Source of the DNA: Planctomycetota bacterium
GTDB taxonomy: Bacteria > Planctomycetota > UBA1135 > GCA-002686595
NCBI GenBank assembly: GCA_026692665.1
Contig: JAPLOF010000050.1
Location: 1 to 62,930 of the forward strand
Direction: 5' to 3'
DNA: 62,930 nt
Below are positions 35,139-45,424 of this stretch, piece after piece. The notes under the pieces are model-generated. The model was given only the letters and a program-made list of their open reading frames with translations, did not search any database and was not told the origin of the DNA. Position 1 is the first letter of the stretch. Each line of letters opens with the position of its first letter. The translations under genes were made by a program, and so were the position numbers.

Positions 35139-37031
35139 TCAGCGGGGCGCGGGCTCGACGTAGGATCGACCGAGCCGGTACAGCGCGAGCCGCGCCTCGA
35201 GCGGCGCGCGCGCGTTCGCCGGCGCGAGCCGCACCGCCGCTTCCGCGTTCCGGATCGCCGCGGCGAAGTCTCCGCCCGCCGCGCAGGCCGCGGCCAGCGT
35301 GTCGAGCAGGCCGGCGTCGTTCGGGCGGCGCGCCACGAGCGCCTCGGCCAGCTGGCGCGCCCGGGCCGGATCGCGCACGCTCGCGTCGGAGCTCACGGCG
35401 CGAACCCAGGCCTCGATCTGCGCGAAGCGTGCATCGCCCGGCAGGTCGGCGCGCGCCTCCTCCAGGGCGCGCAGCCCGTCCACGGTCGCGCCGCGAGCCA
35501 GGACCGATTGCCTGTGCGCCTCGGCCAGCCCGGCGTGCGCACGCGCGTGCGTCGGGTCGGCAACGAGCGCCCGGCGGTAGTGCGTGACCGCGAGGCCCGG
35601 ATCCCCGTGGACCAGCGCCCACTGGCCGAGGTTCGATTCCGCCTGGTCGCGCATGTTCGGGTCGGCGACGGCCGCCTCGAAGAGGGCCTTCGCGCGCGCC
35701 GCGTCCGCGGGCGTCCGCGCCGGGTCCTGCATCAGCTCGATGCCCAGGCTCACCTGGGCCAGCGAAGCGGACGGGTTCTCGGCGATCGTCGCCTCCCAGA
35801 GTGTGCGGGAATCGCGGTAGTTGCGCGCTTCGGCGTGCACGAGGAGACCGCACGCGGCGAGCGCGACGGAGGACGCGCCGAAGGCGAGGGCGGCGCGGCG
35901 TCCGTCGGGCACGAAGGTCCGCAGCGATCGTCCCAGGAGCACGAGGAGCGCGATCAGCGGGATGCTGCCGATGTACGCGAAGTGGTCCGCGACCCACGAG
36001 TAGCGGTGCGGGTAGACGGGCACGAATCCCAAGGCCGGCGCGAGGGTCACGGCGCTCGAGAAGACGAGCAGGATCGGCGCCCACCCGGTCCGCCGCTTCG
36101 CCAGGAAGAGACCAGCGACCAGCGCCACGATCCCGAGAGGCGCGATCCAGCGCAGCGGATCGAGCGCGTTCGGATCCCAGCGCGGGTACACGAACAGGAG
36201 CGGGTGGGGGAACCACGTCGTGTCGGCGTAGTGCCACCACGCACGTGGCGCGACGAAGAGCCAGCGATTCAGGCTCGCGTGCGCGAATTCAGGTCCGGTC
36301 GCGCCGACCTTGACCTGCTCGAGCCAGGCCGTGAACCAGCCCGAGAACGTGCCCAGCGCCAGGAACGGGAGGAGCGGGGCCACCTCGCGCCATCCGAGCC
36401 TCCGCCTCCGCCAGAAGATCGCCGTCCCGAGGACGATCGGCAGCGTCGCCGTCACGGACTTCGACAAGAGCGCCGCGACGAAGGCCAGGATCGCCAGGAT
36501 CCACCAGCGCGGCCGCCGCTCGTCGTCGAAGCGCAGGTACGCGAGGAACGCCAGCAGGTAGAAGCCGGCCGACATCACGTTCTTGCGCTCCGTGACCCAG
36601 GCCACGGATTCGACGTGCATCGGGTGCAACGCGAAGAGCGCCGCCGCGAACCCCGCGCCCGGCATCCCGAGCCGTGCGAGGAGCTTCCAGAGGAGCCACG
36701 CGTTCACCAGGTGCAACACCACGTTCGTGAGGTGGAACACGAAGGGCTGGAGGCCGAACAGCGCGTGCTCGATCCAGAACGACGTGAAGACGAACGGGTA
36801 GTACTGCGGCGTGTTCGAGACGATCGCCCCGCTCGCTGGATCGCGCGCGAGGCCCCAGATCCCGACGAGCCCCGTGGGACTCTGGACGAGCACGTTCTGC
36901 GTGACGTAGCTGTCGTCGTCCCAGATCCAGCCGGCGCGCAGGGCCGGCCCGTACGCGGCGAGGACAACGATCGCCACGAGCAGCGCGATCCACACGGGTC
37001 GCCGGTCGCCCTGCGTCGTCGTCTCCGTCAC
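35139..37031 (-). CDS. GT-C glycosyltransferase with C-terminal TPR repeats (TMTC-like)
   Basis: The 630-residue protein has a GTG start, about ten membrane helices in the first 410 residues, and tetratricopeptide-like repeats from about 425 to the end (ADPNMRDQAESNLGQWALVHGD, DPTHARAHAGLAEAHRQ). The N-terminal motif LRAGWIWDDDSYVTQN holds the acidic residues typical of polyprenol-phosphate-sugar-dependent GT-C enzymes. HLTNVVLHLVNAWLLWKLL and HPMHVESVAWVTERKNV match TMTC/DUF1736-type O-mannosyltransferases. It probably glycosylates an exported protein or glycan. Confidence 0.85.
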   Translation of the reverse strand: MTETTTQGDRRPVWIALLVAIVVLAAYGPALRAGWIWDDDSYVTQNVLVQSPTGLVGIWGLARDPASGAIVSNTPQYYPFVFTSFWIEHALFGLQPFVFHLTNVVLHLVNAWLLWKLLARLGMPGAGFAAALFALHPMHVESVAWVTERKNVMSAGFYLLAFLAYLRFDDERRPRWWILAILAFVAALLSKSVTATLPIVLGTAIFWRRRRLGWREVAPLLPFLALGTFSGWFTAWLEQVKVGATGPEFAHASLNRWLFVAPRAWWHYADTTWFPHPLLFVYPRWDPNALDPLRWIAPLGIVALVAGLFLAKRRTGWAPILLVFSSAVTLAPALGFVPVYPHRYSWVADHFAYIGSIPLIALLVLLGRSLRTFVPDGRRAALAFGASSVALAACGLLVHAEARNYRDSRTLWEATIAENPSASLAQVSLGIELMQDPARTPADAARAKALFEAAVADPNMRDQAESNLGQWALVHGDPGLAVTHYRRALVADPTHARAHAGLAEAHRQSVLARGATVDGLRALEEARADLPGDARFAQIEAWVRAVSSDASVRDPARARQLAEALVARRPNDAGLLDTLAAACAAGGDFAAAIRNAEAAVRLAPANARAPLEARLALYRLGRSYVEPAPR

Positions 37032-37115
37032 TCCCGGAGCGTACTGCGCCGCGCGCGCGTGGCGAAACTCCGCGCCGCGGAACGCGCTCCGCGAGCGGTC
37101 GTGCCCGCAAACGGC

Positions 37116-37150
37116 GGCGCCCCCGCGATCTCCTGGATCGCGGGGGCGCC
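37116..37150 (-). terminator. Strong hairpin downstream of a secreted-protein gene
   Basis: A perfect 15-bp stem, GGCGCCCCCGCGATC (37116-37130) with GATCGCGGGGGCGCC (37136-37150) and loop TCCTG. It begins 18 bp after the stop of the minus-strand gene ending at 37168. Only a short T-run follows (GTTTG) on the minus strand, so termination efficiency is uncertain. Confidence 0.7.
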
Positions 37151-37167
37151 GGTCGGATCCCGCGGAA

Positions 37168-38289
37168 TCAGGGAGCCCAGGTCAGCTCGACCCCGTTGCT
37201 CAGGTTGAAGGTCGACGCCGTGCAGAATGCGGCCGCGTTGCGGTACCAGCACTGGTACGTGCGTGTGCCGGGCGCCGTGATCCCGCCGCGCACCGAGACC
37301 GTCGGATCCCCGGCGGCCGGGTACGTGCTGCCGCCGCTCACGTTGTTCTTCGTGCCCAGGCGGACGACCGTGCCGCCGGCGCAGCGCAGGCCGTCACCGA
37401 ACACGGCTCCGAGGCCGCCCGACTGCTGGTTCGTGCCTTGGAAGTAGAGTGCGCTGGAGTTCGGCATGCCGCTGCCGGTCAGGAGCACCGTGTCGTTCGC
37501 GAGGATCGCGTTGCCCGTCGCCGTGATCCGGCCACCGAGGTTGAGCGAGTTCAGGCAGCCCAGGCCTGCGCCCGTCGCGCTGTTGTTGCCGCACGGGCAG
37601 GCGCTGCCGCTGCCGTCGCCCGGGCAGTAGTAGGTGCCGATCGCGCCGGGCGTGAACTTGAGCTGGAAGCCGTTCACCGTCGCGTAGTTCATCGCGATCG
37701 TGCCCGGATCGTCGGTGACGATCACGAGCAGGCCTCCGGCCACGACCGTGGCGGTGTGCCGCGCATAGCTGACGCCCTGCACGTGAGGCGAACCCGCCCA
37801 GGCGCCGGTGCAGGTCTGCGCGGCTTCGGGCGCGCCCGTCACGGCGACGCGCGTGTTGTAGCTGGCCGGGAAGTCCGGCGCGGCGGCGTAGGTGTAGACG
37901 TCGTACGTCCCGGCGGCGAGGCCCGTGAACGTCCAGGTCATCGTCCCGAAGCCGTTCCAGATCCCGTTGATGTCCGTGGCGTCTTCCATGAGCAGGTCGT
38001 CGCCGCCGTTCCAGGCCGGGTTGTTGATCGCGAAGTCTCCGGTGCCGCCCGTCCAGGTCAGGGTCGCGCTCGTCGCGACGCCGTTGATGTCCGTGAGTGC
38101 GAGGAAGACGGGGGTCGTCGTGCTGACGCCGAACCACTGCCCCGTCTGCCCGGCGGCTGCTCCGTACGAGTTCGCGGGCAGCGGGTGCGTCTGGTTCGCG
38201 CCGACGTCGAGGTTGAAGCTCTGGGCTTGGGCGACCGTCGCGCAGGCGGCGAGGCCGAGGGCGAGGAGGAGCGGCTTGTGGCTGGACAT
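37168..38289 (-). CDS. Secreted protein, two-domain, paralogue A
   Basis: The 373-residue protein starts at ATG 38289 with a signal peptide (LLLALGLAACATVAQAQS). The N-terminal domain (about 22-215) is beta-rich with NPAWNGGDDLLMED, MTWTFTGLAAGTYDVYTYAAAP and YARHTATVVAGGL. The C-terminal domain (about 218-373) begins CPGDGSGSACPCGNNS and ends in CTASTFNLSNGVELTWAP. The same two domains make up the next gene upstream (38573-39697), so they are tandem paralogues. The C-terminal domain looks like a shared surface or secretion module of this lineage; its function is unknown. Confidence 0.82.
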   Translation of the reverse strand: MSSHKPLLLALGLAACATVAQAQSFNLDVGANQTHPLPANSYGAAAGQTGQWFGVSTTTPVFLALTDINGVATSATLTWTGGTGDFAINNPAWNGGDDLLMEDATDINGIWNGFGTMTWTFTGLAAGTYDVYTYAAAPDFPASYNTRVAVTGAPEAAQTCTGAWAGSPHVQGVSYARHTATVVAGGLLVIVTDDPGTIAMNYATVNGFQLKFTPGAIGTYYCPGDGSGSACPCGNNSATGAGLGCLNSLNLGGRITATGNAILANDTVLLTGSGMPNSSALYFQGTNQQSGGLGAVFGDGLRCAGGTVVRLGTKNNVSGGSTYPAAGDPTVSVRGGITAPGTRTYQCWYRNAAAFCTASTFNLSNGVELTWAP

Positions 38290-38572
38290 AGGAGATGCGA
38301 GGGCGGTGGTGAGATGTGGTCGGATTCCGACGCGGAACCCGCGGGTCCCAAGGGTCGGACCACCCCTGGATCCTACGGCACGGGCCCGAAAACGGTCGAG
38401 GGCGATGGCTCGGAGGGAACCCTCCGCGGGGACTCCACCGGGTTCCGAGGGCCGCACCCGACTCGTGGCTCCGCCCCTTCGACGGAGCGGGCCGCGAGGC
38501 GATCGCCCCACGGCCTACTCTTTCACGGCCAACACGAGAACCCGTCAACGGGGGTTGACAGGTCCATCCATG

Positions 38573-39697
38573 TCACGGAGCCCAGGTGACCTGCAGGCCG
38601 TTCGTCAGGTTGAAGGTGCTGGCCGTGCAGAAGGCCGCCGCGTTGCGGTACCAGACCTGGTACTCGCGCGTGCCGGCCCCGAGGACCACGCCGCGCTGGG
38701 AGACCGATTGGTCGCCCACCGTCGGGTAGGACGAGGCGCCCGCGGCGTTCGTCTTCGTGCCGAGGCGGGTGATCGTTCCCGCGGCACAGCGCAGTCCGTC
38801 CCCGAACACGGCGCCCGTCCCCGACGCCTGCTGGGCCGTGCCCTGGAAGAAGAGCGCGCTCGAGTCCGGCATCCGCGTGCCGTTCAGACGCAGGGTGTCG
38901 TTCGCGAGGCTCGCGACCCCGGTCGCCAGGAGCTTGCCGCCCAGGCCGAGCGAGTTCAGGCAGCCCTCGTTCGCGCCGAACGCGCTGGCGTTGCCGCACG
39001 GGCAGGCCGTGCCCGTGCCGTCGCCGAAGCAGAACGGCGTGCCGACGGGGACGGCCGTGGTGCCCTTGATCTGGAAGCCGTTCACCGTGGACAGGTTGCC
39101 CGCCGGCGTGCCCGGATCGTTCGTGACGACGACGAGGTTCTGCCCGACGCCCACGGCGACCGTGTGTCGTGCGTGAGTCACGCCGAGCACGTAGGGCTGG
39201 CCCGGCCACGCGCCGCCCACGATCTGGGCCGGCTCCGCGGCGCCTGCGATGGCGACGCGCGTCCGGTAGACCGCCGGCTGGTCGGGCGCGATGGCGTAGG
39301 TGGTGATCTCGTACGTGCCGGCGGCGAGGCCGCTGAAGGTCCACGTGATCGTGCCTCCGCCCTGGCCGATGCTGCCGACGTCGGCAGCCAACTCGAGGAG
39401 CTTCTCGTCGTCGCCGTTCCAGGCCGGGTTCGCGATCTGGAAGTTCCCGAAACCGCCGACCAGCGCGATCGAAACCGTCGTCGGAGCCCCGGTGACGTCG
39501 ACGAGGTTCGGCGTCGAGGGCAGGTTCGCACTGACCGCGTTCCACTCGCCGGGCTGGTTCGCGCCGGCCCCGAACGTGTTCGCGGGTTTGCTCGTGGGGT
39601 TCGACGACCCGACGTTGATGTTGAAGTTCTGCGCCGGCGCGAGCGAGGCGGACAGCGCGAGGGCGGCGACGGACAGGACTCGGTGCGAGAGCTTCAT
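38573..39697 (-). CDS. Secreted protein, two-domain, paralogue B
   Basis: The 374-residue protein has a signal peptide (VLSVAALALSASLAPAQN). Its architecture is the same as paralogue A: a beta-sandwich-like N-terminal domain with NPAWNGDDEKLLEL, ITWTFSGLAAGTYEITTYAIAP and ARHTVAVGVGQNLVVV, then a C-terminal domain with CFGDGTGTACPCGNAS, GCLNSLGLGGKLLATG, ALFFQGTAQQ, GAVFGDGLRC and WYRNAAAFCTASTFNLTNG. The gap to paralogue A is 283 bp and contains a 6-bp GTCAAC/GTTGAC hairpin 14 bp past this gene's stop. No catalytic residues were recognised. Confidence 0.82.
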   Translation of the reverse strand: MKLSHRVLSVAALALSASLAPAQNFNINVGSSNPTSKPANTFGAGANQPGEWNAVSANLPSTPNLVDVTGAPTTVSIALVGGFGNFQIANPAWNGDDEKLLELAADVGSIGQGGGTITWTFSGLAAGTYEITTYAIAPDQPAVYRTRVAIAGAAEPAQIVGGAWPGQPYVLGVTHARHTVAVGVGQNLVVVTNDPGTPAGNLSTVNGFQIKGTTAVPVGTPFCFGDGTGTACPCGNASAFGANEGCLNSLGLGGKLLATGVASLANDTLRLNGTRMPDSSALFFQGTAQQASGTGAVFGDGLRCAAGTITRLGTKTNAAGASSYPTVGDQSVSQRGVVLGAGTREYQVWYRNAAAFCTASTFNLTNGLQVTWAP

Positions 39698-39798
39698 GGT
39701 GCGGAGCGTAGGGGTGCGTCGAGAGAAGTTCCTCGAAACGTACAACGCCCGCCGCGCCCGGGTCGGCGCGCGAAACCGACACGGAAATCCCTTCCGGA

Positions 39799-41145
39799 TC
39801 AGCCCGCCGCTTCCGTGATCTCGATCATGCGCTCGAGTGCGCGCCGTGCGTCGCGGATCATCTCCGCGCGGTCGTCCGGCTCGAGGCGCTCGCGACGTCC
39901 GCTGGTCTCGTCGACCACGTCCCCGGCCAACACGCGGTTCAGGTCCGGGCCCTTGCCGCGCCGCAGCAGATCGAGGATGCCGGCGAGGTGCGGCGGATCG
40001 TTGCGGCTCATCGTGGCGCAACCGCAGCCCGCCGCCGGGAATCCCGGCTCGGGGATCTCCGTCAAATGCATGACCTCGACTCCGCGCGCACGCGCGAGCT
40101 CGCGCGCGTTGCGCACGAAGTGGCCCTCGGTGCCGATCGCCAGACGCTCGCCCGGCTGCGCGTTCTGGACGGCCTTCCACAGGAAGTCGGTCGATCCGGA
40201 TCCGTCGGCCGCCTGCACGACCTCGAGCGGCGACTCGGGGTGCACCAGCACCTTCCAGCCGTGCGCGCGCCACCACTCCACGTGCTCGCGGCGGAAGATC
40301 GTGTGCACGCCGCAGTAGCTGCCCCACAGGATCATCTCGGCCGCGTCGAGCGCGGCGATGCCGCCGGGCGCGGACGCGTCCCCGAGCTTCATGCCCTGCG
40401 CCCACTGCCGCGGCTCCGCGAGCTGGACGACGCGATCGAGCGGCATGCCGAGCTTCCAGGCGGTGTTGCGGCCCAGGTGGTGGTCGGGGACGAAGAGGAC
40501 CTTGCGGCCCTCCTTGCGGATCTGCGCCACGATCTTGTGCGCGTTCGAGCTGGTGCAGACCGCGCCGTTCGTGCGTCCGGCGAGCGCCTTCAGCCGCCCG
40601 CCGGTGTTCATGTACGCGACGACGGCGAGGTCGTCGCCGTAGCGCGCCACGAGCTGCTCCGCCGCCGGCAGCACCATCCACTCCTTCGCCAGCATCTCCA
40701 TCGTGCAGCCGGCCTTCGGATTCGTGATCCACACCGACTGGTGATCGCCGGCCAGGATCGCGATCGTCTCGGCCATGAAGTGCACGGCGGACTCGACGAT
40801 CACGCGCTTCTCCGGATTGCGCGAGGCCTGGAGCGCGAGCACGTAGCTGTCGGCGATCGTCCCGCCGTAGCGCTCGACGAGCTTCACCACCTCGCCGCCC
40901 ATGTAGAAGTGCGCCAGCAAGAGGAGCGAGTCGCCGAAGTGCTCGCAGGCCGGGATCGCGTAGCGGTCGAGCCACGGCAGCACCGTGCCCGGCTTGCGGT
41001 CGGGGAGCGCCAGGTACTCCTCGGCGTAGGGCTTGAACTCCTCCTGATACCAGTCGAGCGGCAGGTCGGTCTGGCAGATGGGGAGGTCCGGCCGCAGGAC
41101 GATGCCGGAGGACGCGACGGAGGGCGTGAGCGGGGGCGGGGTCAC
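39799..41145 (-). CDS. nadA: Quinolinate synthase
   Basis: NadA condenses iminoaspartate with dihydroxyacetone phosphate to quinolinate for NAD. The three iron-sulfur-cluster cysteines are visible in NPKAGCTMEM, WGSYCGVH and AAGCGCATM. Others are VVAYMNTGGRLKAL, CTSSNAHKIV and LFVPDHHLGRNTA. The start is taken as GTG 41145 behind a G-rich Shine-Dalgarno. The 448 residues exceed the usual ~350 by an N-terminal extension with QTDLPLDWYQEEFKPYAEEYL and a short C-terminal tail. No nadB or nadC is adjacent. Confidence 0.93.
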   Translation of the reverse strand: MTPPPLTPSVASSGIVLRPDLPICQTDLPLDWYQEEFKPYAEEYLALPDRKPGTVLPWLDRYAIPACEHFGDSLLLLAHFYMGGEVVKLVERYGGTIADSYVLALQASRNPEKRVIVESAVHFMAETIAILAGDHQSVWITNPKAGCTMEMLAKEWMVLPAAEQLVARYGDDLAVVAYMNTGGRLKALAGRTNGAVCTSSNAHKIVAQIRKEGRKVLFVPDHHLGRNTAWKLGMPLDRVVQLAEPRQWAQGMKLGDASAPGGIAALDAAEMILWGSYCGVHTIFRREHVEWWRAHGWKVLVHPESPLEVVQAADGSGSTDFLWKAVQNAQPGERLAIGTEGHFVRNARELARARGVEVMHLTEIPEPGFPAAGCGCATMSRNDPPHLAGILDLLRRGKGPDLNRVLAGDVVDETSGRRERLEPDDRAEMIRDARRALERMIEITEAAG

Positions 41146-41255
41146 CCCCCGACCATAGCCTGAGCGCGCGCGGGATGCAGCAGGGCCGGCTCCGCCCCGC
41201 GGGTTCCCGCCCCGTACGCCGGGAACCGCCGACGGGACTGCTAGCATGCCGCGCG

Positions 41256-43391
41256 ATGCGTCCCTGGCCTCTCGCGTTCGTCCTCCTCGCCGCGAGCTGC
41301 GGTTCCTCCCGTTCGGACGACCGCCGGGCGCGCGACCTCGGCGGGATCGAGCTCGTGCCCGGTCACGCGCTCGTCGTGACGGAGGCCCGGCCCGATCTGC
41401 CGCTCCGCGTGAAGAGCGGCACGTACGTGATCCCGCCGCTCGGCGACGACGGCAACCGCGGAGTCGTCATCCTCGAAGGCCTGCGCGGCGCCACGCTCGA
41501 CCTCGACGGCGTCGAATTGCGCGGCACGCCGGCCGGGACGGACCTCGACCGCGACACCGGTCACGGGATCGTGCTGCGCGACTGCCGCGACGTCACGATC
41601 CGCGGCGGCAAGCTCGGCGGCTACAAGGTGTGCGTCGTCGCGACCGGGTGCGAGCGGCTCGTGTTCGAGGACATGACGTTCGACGGCTGGTACGGACAGA
41701 GGCTCCTCTCGACGGCCCTGGCGGAGGACCAGTCGGACTGGCTCTATCCGCACAAGAACGACGAGCGCGAGTGGATGACGAACCACGGCGCGGCGATCGC
41801 GCTGGAGGACTGCCGCGACGTGACGATCCGGCGCGCGCGCGGCCGTCACGGGCAGAATGGGATCCTCCTCACGCGCTGCGAGGGGACGCGCGTCTACGAC
41901 TGCGACTTCTCGTTCCTTTCCGGCTGGGGGATCGCGCTCTACCGCGCGAACCGCTCGCTCGTCTCGCGCAACCGTTTCGACCACTGCGTGCGGGGCTACA
42001 GCCACGGCGTGTACTGGCGTGGTCAGGACTCGGCCGGAATCCTCATGTTCGAGCGCTGCTCGGACAACGTGTTCGTGGAGAACAGCGCGACGCACGGCGG
42101 CGACGGCGTCTTCCTGTTCGGCGGCCGCGATACGGTCGAAGGGCTCGCGGCCGCGCGCGGCGAGTCCGGGGCCGGCAGCTCGGATCGCAACGTGTGGTGG
42201 CGGAACGACTTCTCGTACGCGGTGGCGAACGCCATCGAGGCGACCTTCTCGAGCGACAACTGGGCCATCGGGAACCTCCTCGACGGCAGCCACATGCACG
42301 GCGTGTGGGGGGGGTACTCGCGTCGGATGGTCGTCCTCGACAACTCGATCCGTGACACGCGCGGCGGCGGCGTTTCGATCGAGCACGGACAGGAGTGCGC
42401 GATCGTCGGCAACGAGCTCTCCGGGAACGACATGGCCGTGGAGCTGTGGTGGGACGAGGATCCCGACCTCGTCGGGGGGGCCTTCGGCCAGGCCCACGAC
42501 ACGGCCTCGCGCGATCACCTCGTGCTCGGCAATCGGTTCCTGGACAACGCGCAGGACCTCGTGCTGCGCGCGACGCAGGGCGTCTGGTTCGGACCGAACG
42601 ACGTCGGGCGGGGATCCCGCTCGCTCGCGGTCCAGCGCTCGAGCGTCGTGGTGGATCCGGGCGCGAAGCCCATCGAGGTGTCGCCCTTCTTCGCGGCGCT
42701 GGGCGAGCTGCCGAGCGGGGTCGTCGCCGACTCCACGGTGCGGAAGTTCGAGGGCCCGGAGCCCGAATGGTTGCGACGCGCGCGCGCCTGGGTCCCGCCG
42801 GAAACTCCCGGGAATCAGCGACCTTTCGCGAGGGATCGCGGAGGCCGCGCCGGACTGGACACGATCGTGATGGGCGAGTGGGGGCCGTGGGACTTCGAGA
42901 GCGGCGAGCCGCGGCCGGCGCAGCGTCAGCCGGGAGGCCTGCTCGCGGGTTCGCGTTGGGACTCCGTCTGGTTCCGCTGGGAGCCCGTGCGCGACGGCCT
43001 GCGCGGTTCGGGCTCCGACCCGCGCGAGGACCTGGAGCGCTGGCGCGCGCTGGCCGCGAAACCGCTCGCGCGCCGCGAGGTCTCGATCTGGACGAATCCC
43101 TGGGCCGGCGACGACGCGCTGCGGCGCGACGTCGGGAACGCGCACTTCGGGGTCGTCGCGACGGCGCGCGTCGCGGTCCTGGAGGGGGGGAGGCACCGCT
43201 TGAGCGTGGTCTCCGACGACGGCGTGCGCGTGCGCGTCGACGGGCGCACGGTGCTCGAGAACTGGACGTGGCACGCGCCCACCCGCGACGCCGTGGAAAT
43301 CGACCTCGCGGCGGACGAGCACACGTTCGTGCTCGAGTACTTCCAGATCGACGGGGCCGCCGCGCTCTCGATCGAGTTGGAACGGCTCTAG
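41256..43391 (+). CDS. Right-handed beta-helix lipoprotein with C-terminal PA14-like domain
   Basis: The 711-residue protein has a lipoprotein signal (LAFVLLAASCGSSR). Parallel beta-helix repeats follow (about 95-480), recognisable by periodic NSATHGGDGVFLF, RNDFSYAVANAIEA, NSIRDTRGGGVSIEHG and GNRFLDNAQDLVLRA. The C-terminal about 110 residues form a PA14-like carbohydrate-binding sandwich (HRLSVVSDDGVRVRVDGR, HTFVLEYFQIDG). Beta-helix proteins of this sort often act on polysaccharides, but no catalytic set was identified. It faces nadA across a divergent promoter region. Confidence 0.82.
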   Translation: MRPWPLAFVLLAASCGSSRSDDRRARDLGGIELVPGHALVVTEARPDLPLRVKSGTYVIPPLGDDGNRGVVILEGLRGATLDLDGVELRGTPAGTDLDRDTGHGIVLRDCRDVTIRGGKLGGYKVCVVATGCERLVFEDMTFDGWYGQRLLSTALAEDQSDWLYPHKNDEREWMTNHGAAIALEDCRDVTIRRARGRHGQNGILLTRCEGTRVYDCDFSFLSGWGIALYRANRSLVSRNRFDHCVRGYSHGVYWRGQDSAGILMFERCSDNVFVENSATHGGDGVFLFGGRDTVEGLAAARGESGAGSSDRNVWWRNDFSYAVANAIEATFSSDNWAIGNLLDGSHMHGVWGGYSRRMVVLDNSIRDTRGGGVSIEHGQECAIVGNELSGNDMAVELWWDEDPDLVGGAFGQAHDTASRDHLVLGNRFLDNAQDLVLRATQGVWFGPNDVGRGSRSLAVQRSSVVVDPGAKPIEVSPFFAALGELPSGVVADSTVRKFEGPEPEWLRRARAWVPPETPGNQRPFARDRGGRAGLDTIVMGEWGPWDFESGEPRPAQRQPGGLLAGSRWDSVWFRWEPVRDGLRGSGSDPREDLERWRALAAKPLARREVSIWTNPWAGDDALRRDVGNAHFGVVATARVAVLEGGRHRLSVVSDDGVRVRVDGRTVLENWTWHAPTRDAVEIDLAADEHTFVLEYFQIDGAAALSIELERL

Positions 43392-43416
43392 TCCTGCGGA
43401 CGACCGTGATCGCGGG

Positions 43417-43689
43417 TCAGGCCCGCACGATCGTCCACAGGCCCATGGCGATGAAGCCCAGGCCCGCGGCCCACTTCAACACGTGCGGCGAGACGGCCTT
43501 CCCGACGAGGGCTCCGGCGGCCACGCCGATCGCGGCGGCCACGACGAGCGCGGACGCGCTGCCCAAGAACACGGTCCAGCGACTGCGCTGGACATCCGCG
43601 GCGTACAGCATCGTCGCGAGCTGCGTCTTGTCCCCGATCTCGGCCAGGAACACCGTCGTGAAGACGGTTCCGAACACCTTCCAGTCCAT
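43417..43689 (-). CDS. Half-size GDT1/TMEM165 (UPF0016) family transporter
   Basis: The 90-residue membrane protein has the family's cation-binding E-x-G-D-K-(T/S) motif once, in FLAEIGDKTQLATMLYA, and three hydrophobic segments. Full-length members (MntX/Gdt1) have two such motifs, so this single-repeat form must dimerise or pair with another half. The family exports Mn2+ or exchanges Ca2+/Mn2+. It lies 20 bp downstream of pruA on the same strand, so the two may share a transcript. Confidence 0.85.
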   Translation of the reverse strand: MDWKVFGTVFTTVFLAEIGDKTQLATMLYAADVQRSRWTVFLGSASALVVAAAIGVAAGALVGKAVSPHVLKWAAGLGFIAMGLWTIVRA

Positions 43690-43709
43690 CGTCGGGCCTC
43701 GTGCGTTGT

Positions 43710-45338
<1,629 letters not shown>

Positions 45339-45424
45339 GGGGATCTCTGGTCGCGGGACGAACGGGCGGAGGGGGGGCTCTGCACGAGGGCGAGTGAGTA
45401 TTCCGCCCCATCCAACCGTTGTCG

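Noticed and set aside
38544..38559. GTCAAC/GTTGAC palindrome with TTGACA on the plus strand
   Set aside because: The stem is only 6 bp, no T-run follows and no plus-strand gene begins nearby; it is at most a weak terminator.
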